From contig CABSEJ010000122.1 in the NCBI GenBank assembly GCA_902476765.1, positions 1 to 9,655 of the forward strand: a stretch of 9,655 bases of DNA, written 5' to 3'. Positions within the stretch are counted from its first letter, which is position 1, and every line of letters starts with the position of its first letter. Positions 4,683 to 9,655 of the stretch are shown piece after piece. Source of the DNA: an uncultured Blautia sp. (GTDB lineage Bacteria; Bacillota; Clostridia; Lachnospirales; Lachnospiraceae). The position numbers were made by a program, and so were the translations under genes. The notes below the pieces were generated by a model that had not been told where the DNA came from, did not search any database, and saw only the letters and a list, made by a program, of their open reading frames with translations.

Positions 4683-6083
4683 TTGTATTCGGTTTTGCAG
4701 GCAGGAGTAATACGGAAAATTAAGCTAGATTTCCGAGGAAGGGTGACGGCTTACATTGCGGGCATGGATTATCAAGAATTTAATTCTCGAAAAATAGGGG
4801 ATTATGTTTCCTGGTATACTAATGATTTTATGCAGCTTGAGCAAAAAGCGTTGGTGCCATTCTACGGAATCCAATATAAAGCCTGCTGTCTGACCTTTAC
4901 CTTCCTGGTCATTGTGAGGATTCATGTTTTGATTGCTGTTTTGATGGCATTAGTAGGATTGATTCTGGTGGTTTCTCCAAGAATTTTTGCGGGAAGGATA
5001 CAGAAAGGAGCTGAAAATCTCTCTTTGCAGCAAGAAATTTATACAGGAGAGATGAAAGGAATTCTGGGAGGCTTTTTGACTGCTAAAGTATTTCAGCGAA
5101 CTCCTCTTTTTACGGATAAATCGCAAAAGGCCGGGGAAGGGCTGGAAAAGAAAAACTACCAGATGTCAGTGATAAATGTGCAGGCCCAAACTGTACTGGG
5201 AATTCTTAATGTGATGGGACAGTTTGCCTGTACGGCAGTTACAGCTTTGCTTGCGGCTAACCAATTGATTTCCTATGGTACAGTTTTAGCTGTAGGGACG
5301 CTCAGCGGTTTATTTTTTAATTCTTTTCAGCTGATTGTGGACGACGTTATGACATTGTCTGCAGGAAAGGTTTTCGTGGGAAAATTCCATTTCCCTGAGA
5401 AACAACAGGATAACAGGACGCAGCTTCCCTCTGTGAAAAAAGAGATTGAGCTGAACGATATTTCTTATTCATACGGAGATAAGCCGGTCTTGCACCAAGT
5501 CTCTATGGTTTTTGAGAAAGGGAAGAAATATGCGCTGTCCGGACCCAGCGGCTGCGGTAAGTCAACACTTTTGAAATTGATGATAGGCTATTTGAAAGAC
5601 TATCAAGGTTCCATCACCTTTGACGGAAAAGACCAGAAAGAATTTGCTGAGGATTTTTTGACCAGACAGATGGCCTATATTGACCAGAATACCTATCTTT
5701 TTCCGGGTACTGTCCGAGAAAATATTACGCTTTTTCAGGATACATACAGCAGTGAAGAAATCCGGGAAGCTCTCCGCAACAGCGCTTTGGAAGAATTTAT
5801 GGAGCCCGGGCTGCTGAATAAAGAGGTGGGAGAGGATGGAAAGAATCTGTCAGGAGGACAGCGACAGCGGGTTGCCATTGCCAGAGCCCTGCTGCAAAAG
5901 AAGTCCGTTATCATCATGGATGAGGGAACCTCTGCATTAGACCGGGAAAATGCCAGAATTGTGGAAGAGCAGCTTTTGCGGAACAAAGAACTTACGGTAA
6001 TCCTTATCAGCCATAATATTCAAGACCAGATGAAAGGGCTTTTTGACCGTATATACCAGATGGGTGAAGGGAAAAATATATAA
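4683..6083 (+). CDS. ABC exporter, C-terminal part: remaining membrane domain plus ATPase domain
   Basis: A 466-residue frame, here starting from a TTG with no ribosome binding site, so it is best seen as the continuation of 4481-4678. Membrane helices lie at about 66-101 (a pair) and 168-222 (a pair). The ATPase domain covers about 253-466 and is complete: Walker A GPSGCGKST (287-295), Q-loop Gln335, signature LSGGQ (389-393), Walker B VIIMDE (409-414) with catalytic Glu414, D-loop SALD (417-420) and H-loop His444. It would act as a homodimeric exporter in the membrane. There is no N-terminal C39 peptidase, so it would not process a leader itself. Next to a small peptide gene and RRNPP-like regulators, a peptide substrate is likely but inferred. 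No terminator follows before the citC promoter. Confidence 0.8.
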   Translation: MYSVLQAGVIRKIKLDFRGRVTAYIAGMDYQEFNSRKIGDYVSWYTNDFMQLEQKALVPFYGIQYKACCLTFTFLVIVRIHVLIAVLMALVGLILVVSPRIFAGRIQKGAENLSLQQEIYTGEMKGILGGFLTAKVFQRTPLFTDKSQKAGEGLEKKNYQMSVINVQAQTVLGILNVMGQFACTAVTALLAANQLISYGTVLAVGTLSGLFFNSFQLIVDDVMTLSAGKVFVGKFHFPEKQQDNRTQLPSVKKEIELNDISYSYGDKPVLHQVSMVFEKGKKYALSGPSGCGKSTLLKLMIGYLKDYQGSITFDGKDQKEFAEDFLTRQMAYIDQNTYLFPGTVRENITLFQDTYSSEEIREALRNSALEEFMEPGLLNKEVGEDGKNLSGGQRQRVAIARALLQKKSVIIMDEGTSALDRENARIVEEQLLRNKELTVILISHNIQDQMKGLFDRIYQMGEGKNI

Positions 6084-6105
6084 AATAATAATTCTGCTAT
6101 TCTCC

Positions 6106-6134
6106 TTGATTTTCCTTGGATAAAATCATAAAAT
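6106..6134 (+). promoter_or_regulatory. sigma-A-like promoter of citC-citXG with inverted repeat in the spacer
   Basis: TTGATT (6106-6111) and TAAAAT (6129-6134) are separated by 17 bases, a good sigma-A match. The inverted repeat TGATTTT-N8-AAAATCA (6107-6113 with 6122-6128) overlaps the -35 and fills the spacer, where a dimeric regulator could block or control RNA polymerase. No T tract follows, so it is not a terminator. Confidence 0.55.
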
Positions 6135-6163
6135 AAAACCATCAGAAAACCAGGGAGGAACGG

Positions 6164-7249
6164 ATGGACAGAGGAAATTTTTATTTGGAGGAAGGCTTTC
6201 CTTTTACCGGGCGCAGGCTGGAGAAGCTGAAGGCTTTTTTAGGAAAAAGCGGATTGGATTATGACAGTCAGATTCAGTATTCTGTTATGCTCTGTACCAA
6301 AGACGGAAGGCTGGCTGGCTGTGGCTCCAGACAGGATAATGTTTTAAAATGTATTGCTATTGAAGATGAATTTCAGGGGGAAGGCCTTTTGCAGGCAGTG
6401 GTTACGGAACTGATGAAGAATGCCTGTCAGGAAGGCTTTCCCCATTTGTTTTTGTTTACCAAACCCCGGTACCGGGAAATTTTCGGAGACATGGGGTTCT
6501 ATTATGTGATGGACACCAGGGATATGCTTCTTATGGAGAACAGAAGAGAGGGAATCCGGGAATACGTGGAAAAAGAGGCGGAACCCTTTCAGAGAGATGA
6601 AAGAAAGCCTGTGGGTGCCATTGTCATGAATGCTAATCCTTTTACTAAAGGGCACAGATACCTTATCCGGCAGGCGGCCAGAGATTGCCGGCTGCTTCAT
6701 GTGTTTGTACTGTCCCAGGACGCTTCAGAATTTCCCTCTCAGGTAAGACTGAAGCTGGTGCAGGAGGGCTGCCGGGATTTAGAAGGTGTGTACGTCCATG
6801 GTAGTTCGAAATATTTGATTTCCCATGCCACCTTTCCGGATTATTTTTTAAAGGACAAAGCAAATGCCTCGGACCAGGCGGCAGTGCTGGATTTGAAAAT
6901 TTTTGGCGTGTATTTTAAAGAGGCTTTTCATATTGAGCGGCGGTATGTGGGAGAGGAACCTTTCTCCACCATTACCAGACTTTATAATGAGCAGATGAAA
7001 AAATTACTGCCGGGATACGGTATAGAGGTAGTGGAAATATCACGAGCCAGGGCAGAGGATAAAATTATCAGCGCAACCCTGGTGCGGGAAAAATTCCTGG
7101 AGGGGAAATTGGAAGAAGTAGAAAAGCTGGTACCTGCTTCCACCTACGGGTATTTGGCCTCACGGGAAGGGCAGGCTTTAAGAGAAACACTTCTTGAAAA
7201 AGCTGGTCTTTCCCGGGGATTTGAAGAATTCCAGAGGGACAGGCTATGA
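6164..7249 (+). CDS. citC: [citrate (pro-3S)-lyase] ligase
   Basis: A 361-residue cytosolic enzyme that acetylates the prosthetic-group thiol on the citrate lyase acyl carrier protein using acetate and ATP, which activates the lyase. Length and layout fit the CitC family. Residues about 10-125 are a GNAT-like domain (CIAIEDEFQGEGLLQAVVTEL, 63-83). From about 148 comes a nucleotidylyltransferase-type domain with NANPFTKGH (156-164, the ATP-binding HxGH-like site), then SRATFP-like SHATFPDYF (220-228), DLKIF (243-247), VGEEPFSTIT and ISATLVR (302-308). These match E. coli CitC as I recall it. GGGAGG lies five bases before the start. The stop overlaps the citXG start as ATGA, so the two genes form one operon. 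The lyase genes citD, citE and citF are not next to it here. Confidence 0.95.
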   Translation: MDRGNFYLEEGFPFTGRRLEKLKAFLGKSGLDYDSQIQYSVMLCTKDGRLAGCGSRQDNVLKCIAIEDEFQGEGLLQAVVTELMKNACQEGFPHLFLFTKPRYREIFGDMGFYYVMDTRDMLLMENRREGIREYVEKEAEPFQRDERKPVGAIVMNANPFTKGHRYLIRQAARDCRLLHVFVLSQDASEFPSQVRLKLVQEGCRDLEGVYVHGSSKYLISHATFPDYFLKDKANASDQAAVLDLKIFGVYFKEAFHIERRYVGEEPFSTITRLYNEQMKKLLPGYGIEVVEISRARAEDKIISATLVREKFLEGKLEEVEKLVPASTYGYLASREGQALRETLLEKAGLSRGFEEFQRDRL

Positions 7250-8745
7250 GAAGGGAAGTTTGGTGCAGGGGAAAAGAAGCTTCTATGACAGAAATTTTAG
7301 ATGCCAGAGAGAAGCGAAGCCAGATACAGCAGGAGCTTTTAGCTAAGGGGGGAGAAACACTGGTAAGCTTTACCCTGAATATTCCCGGTCCGGTGAAAAT
7401 CTTTCCTCTGGCAGAATGGAGCTTTTTTGTGGGAGAGAGCCTGATTGAACATGTGCTGGAAGCACAGAAAACAGAGCTTTTGGAAAAAAGAGAGAGCCGG
7501 GAACATACCGGATACCAGGCTTTCTACAGAGTCCAGGGTTCCCCTTATGCTGTGAAAAGAGCCTTGTGTCTGGAGGAGGAAAGTCATCCTTTGGGCCGGC
7601 TTTTTGATTTTGACGTGCTGGATAAAAAGGGAAGAAAAATTTCCAGACAGGAGCTGGGCTTTCCGGAGCGGCTCTGCCTGCTTTGCGGCAGGCCGGCTTT
7701 TCTCTGCGGCCGTTCCAGAAGGCATAGTGCGGCAGAGCTTATGGAAAAAGTTACGGCTGTGATGGAAAATTTTTATCAGGAGCAAAAGGCCGCCCAATTG
7801 GGAAGGCTTATGGAAAAGGCTCTGTTATGGGAAGTAGATACCACCTTAAAACCCGGCCTTGTGGACCGGGTTCACAGAGGCGCACATAAGGATATGGAGA
7901 GAAAACATTTTGTGGCCAGCGCCCGGGCCCTGGTCCCATATTTTACCTGCTGCGCCAGGGAGGGACTGGATTTTTCACAAAAGCCGGAAGATTTAGAGCA
8001 GCTTTTTCCAAAACTTCGGAACCTGGGGCAGGAGGCGGAGAAAACCATGCTTCAGGCTACAGGAGGAGTGAATACCCATAAGGGGATGATATTTTCCGGG
8101 GGAATCTTCTGCGCTGTTGCCGGATATGAGGCAGGATACTGGGGAGAAAAAACATTTAGCCGGAATATCTTAGGGAGGAGCAGACCTGCAGAACAAATAT
8201 TTGAAAGACAGAACGCAGAGCCTGTGTCTTACAAAAACTGCAAGATTATCGGAACAGAAAAAGCCCGGGTATATGGCCGGCTGTGCCGCCATATGATGAA
8301 GCATATTCTGGAGGATTATGAGTGCAGGAAAAAAAGGGGAAAAAAGGAAGAACAGAAAAGCCCCAGCAACGGAGAAATGCTGTATGAAAAATACGGTATC
8401 CGGGGTGTACGGGGAGAAGCCTTTCTGGGATTCCCCCATGTCCTGGAGGAAGGACTGCCCTATTTTGAGAACCTTTTAGATAAAGGCTTTTCCCTCAATG
8501 ATGCCGGACTTTTGGTATTGCTTTATTATATTGCAAATACAGAGGATACCAATATTATCAGCCGTTCAGATTATAAAACCGCAGAGAAAATCAAGAGAGT
8601 TCTGAAGAAATTCCTGGACCGGAAGGACTACAGGAAGCAGCTGGAAATTCTGCCTGCCCTGGACGCCTATTTTGTAAAGCACAATATCAGTCCGGGAGGA
8701 AGTGCAGATATGCTGGCTTTGACCTATTTTTTGCACTTGTTATGA
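7246..8745 (+). CDS. citXG: fused CitX (apo-citrate lyase phosphoribosyl-dephospho-CoA transferase) and CitG (triphosphoribosyl-dephospho-CoA synthase)
   Basis: A 499-residue bifunctional enzyme of citrate lyase maturation. The CitX part (about 15-175) attaches the prosthetic group to the acyl carrier subunit; it shows HPLGRLFDFDV (114-124), CLLC (144-147) and CGRSRRHS (154-161). The CitG part (about 185-499) makes the precursor from dephospho-CoA and ATP; it shows PGLVDR (203-208), GAHKDM (212-217), GGVNTHKG (273-280), YGIRGVRGEAFLGFPHV (383-399), DTNIISR (434-440) and PGGSADMLALT (483-493). All expected motif blocks are present, and a charged insert (about 358-375, RKKRGKKEEQ) precedes the last block. 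The ATG at 7246 overlaps the citC stop and has AGAGGG seven bases upstream. The ATG at 7285 (MTEILDAREKR) fits the usual CitX N-terminus better, and the extra 13 residues may not be translated. Confidence 0.93.
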   Translation: MRREVWCRGKEASMTEILDAREKRSQIQQELLAKGGETLVSFTLNIPGPVKIFPLAEWSFFVGESLIEHVLEAQKTELLEKRESREHTGYQAFYRVQGSPYAVKRALCLEEESHPLGRLFDFDVLDKKGRKISRQELGFPERLCLLCGRPAFLCGRSRRHSAAELMEKVTAVMENFYQEQKAAQLGRLMEKALLWEVDTTLKPGLVDRVHRGAHKDMERKHFVASARALVPYFTCCAREGLDFSQKPEDLEQLFPKLRNLGQEAEKTMLQATGGVNTHKGMIFSGGIFCAVAGYEAGYWGEKTFSRNILGRSRPAEQIFERQNAEPVSYKNCKIIGTEKARVYGRLCRHMMKHILEDYECRKKRGKKEEQKSPSNGEMLYEKYGIRGVRGEAFLGFPHVLEEGLPYFENLLDKGFSLNDAGLLVLLYYIANTEDTNIISRSDYKTAEKIKRVLKKFLDRKDYRKQLEILPALDAYFVKHNISPGGSADMLALTYFLHLL

Positions 8746-8856
8746 AAGTTCTGAACATGCCCGACCGATGGCAAGCCTGCTGCACAGATTCACGGACATA
8801 GGACAGGCAAGACGGTATATCCATTTCGAAAAACAGAGACGAAGAAGGGAGCGGAA

Positions 8857-9655
8857 ATGATGAAGCTGCATCTTTTAAGGGAGGAGAATTTAGCCCAGGA
8901 AATGGAAAGCAGGGTAAAGCCCTGTTTTCAGGCTTATGGAAGGGAAAAATATTATTTCAGGGAAAAAGGACGTGGGATTTTTTGTCTGTCCTGTCACAAT
9001 CCCCATCCCAAAGGTGTGATTTTGATTTCTCATGGGTTTTGTGAGAGTGGGGAAAAATATAGGGAGCTGGCCTACTACTTTTTTCAGGCAGGATATTCTA
9101 CCTATATTCCGGAACACTGCGGCCATGGCCATTCTTATCGTCTGACCGGAGCTTACAGCAAGGTCCATATTGACAGCTATGAGCGGTATGCCAGGGATTT
9201 AGCCTATGTGGCCTACCATGCCAGAAAGGAAAATCACGGACTTCCCCTGTATCTTTTCGGCCATTCCATGGGCGGAGCCATTGCCGGCATTACCCTGGGC
9301 AGGTGCCCCGGTATGTTCCGGAAGGCCATACTAAATGCACCTATGATTTTGCAGAGGACAGACCCTTTTCCTCCGGTCTTCGCCCACAGTGTAGCTTATC
9401 TTATGTGCAAAATGGGAAAGGGAGAAAAATTCGCTGTAGGACAGCATGCCTTTCAGGATGATGAGTGCTTTGAGGAGAGCTGCTGTATGTCCAGAGCCAG
9501 GTTTGATTATTACTATAAAATAAAGCAAAAAGAACCTTTGCTGCAAAACAGCGGGGCAAGCTACAGCTGGGGGCTGGAGGCCTACCGGATGAGCCATGAG
9601 CTTCTGAAAACATCCTGCCGCAGCATTTCTATACCGGTACTGCTGTTTCAGGCAG
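8857..9655 (+). CDS. alpha/beta hydrolase, monoacylglycerol lipase/lysophospholipase-like, partial at right edge
   Basis: At least 266 residues are encoded and the frame is still open at the window end. It belongs to the serine aminopeptidase S33 / monoglyceride lipase / PldB type of alpha/beta hydrolases. ISHGFCES (57-64) carries the HG oxyanion motif, EHCGHGHSY (86-94) the RGHGxS-like loop, and GHSMGG (135-140) the nucleophile elbow with Ser137. The catalytic Asp and His would lie beyond the window, after IPVLLFQA, which normally leads into the Asp strand. No signal peptide is seen, so it is probably cytosolic and acts on lipid esters, though the substrate is not shown. Starts at 8857 and 8860 (ATGATG) share the site AAGGGAG; 8860 has slightly better spacing. 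The 111 bases after citXG hold no terminator, promoter or convincing gene. Confidence 0.88.
   Translation, partial: MMKLHLLREENLAQEMESRVKPCFQAYGREKYYFREKGRGIFCLSCHNPHPKGVILISHGFCESGEKYRELAYYFFQAGYSTYIPEHCGHGHSYRLTGAYSKVHIDSYERYARDLAYVAYHARKENHGLPLYLFGHSMGGAIAGITLGRCPGMFRKAILNAPMILQRTDPFPPVFAHSVAYLMCKMGKGEKFAVGQHAFQDDECFEESCCMSRARFDYYYKIKQKEPLLQNSGASYSWGLEAYRMSHELLKTSCRSISIPVLLFQA

Noticed and set aside
4683..4700. TTG at 4683 as a genuine separate start for the ABC protein
   Set aside because: There is no ribosome binding site, and a start here would omit the first membrane helices that are encoded just upstream in another frame.
7339..7797. 152-residue open frame on the minus strand inside citXG
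   Set aside because: It is antisense to a gene with clear CitX motifs, its translation shows no family pattern, and it has no sensible context. The same applies to the other minus-strand frames in the window.
8742..8801. 19-codon frame starting in an ATGA overlap with the citXG stop
   Set aside because: It has no ribosome binding site of its own, is very short and shows no recognisable content. It could be a gene remnant, but nothing supports that.

Overview
The window looks like chromosomal DNA of a low-to-mid GC Clostridia member, most likely a Lachnospiraceae gut anaerobe. The reasons are strong purine-rich ribosome binding sites, tightly overlapping genes, a DUF5685-type protein next to a J-domain protein, and a fused citXG gene. 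This placement is inference from gene style. All supported genes are on the + strand; the minus-strand open frames look like shadows.

Region 1 (1-2313): after a non-coding leader come three overlapping genes: a DUF5685-like protein, a J-domain protein with a Cys-rich tail, and a multi-pass membrane protein. They end at a strong intrinsic terminator (2279-2313).

Region 2 (2314-6083) is the most unusual part. It holds two tandem, paralogous HTH-plus-TPR-like regulators (the first intact, the second split by a -1 frame change at an A7 tract), a strong terminator (4208-4258), a very small peptide gene with an excellent ribosome binding site, and an exporter-type ABC transporter split by a frame change at a G6 tract. 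The small peptide gene contains a 55-base hairpin element with perfect 17-bp arms. Removing 49 bases between its AGGTACC repeats joins two pieces into one 34-residue frame that ends just before the transporter. The order regulator-regulator-peptide-exporter suggests a peptide signalling or peptide export cassette. Three of its four genes are interrupted, each in a way that is simply reversible on paper. Decay, phase variation, recoding or (for the homopolymers) base-calling error could explain this.

Region 3 (6084-8745): a sigma-A-like promoter with an inverted repeat in its spacer (6106-6134) precedes citC and a citX-citG fusion. These genes mature citrate lyase: CitG makes the prosthetic-group precursor, CitX attaches it to the acyl carrier subunit, and CitC acetylates it. 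The lyase subunits citD, citE and citF are not in the window.

Region 4 (8746-9655): a 111-base gap with no terminator or convincing gene, then an alpha/beta hydrolase of the monoacylglycerol lipase/lysophospholipase type that runs off the right edge.
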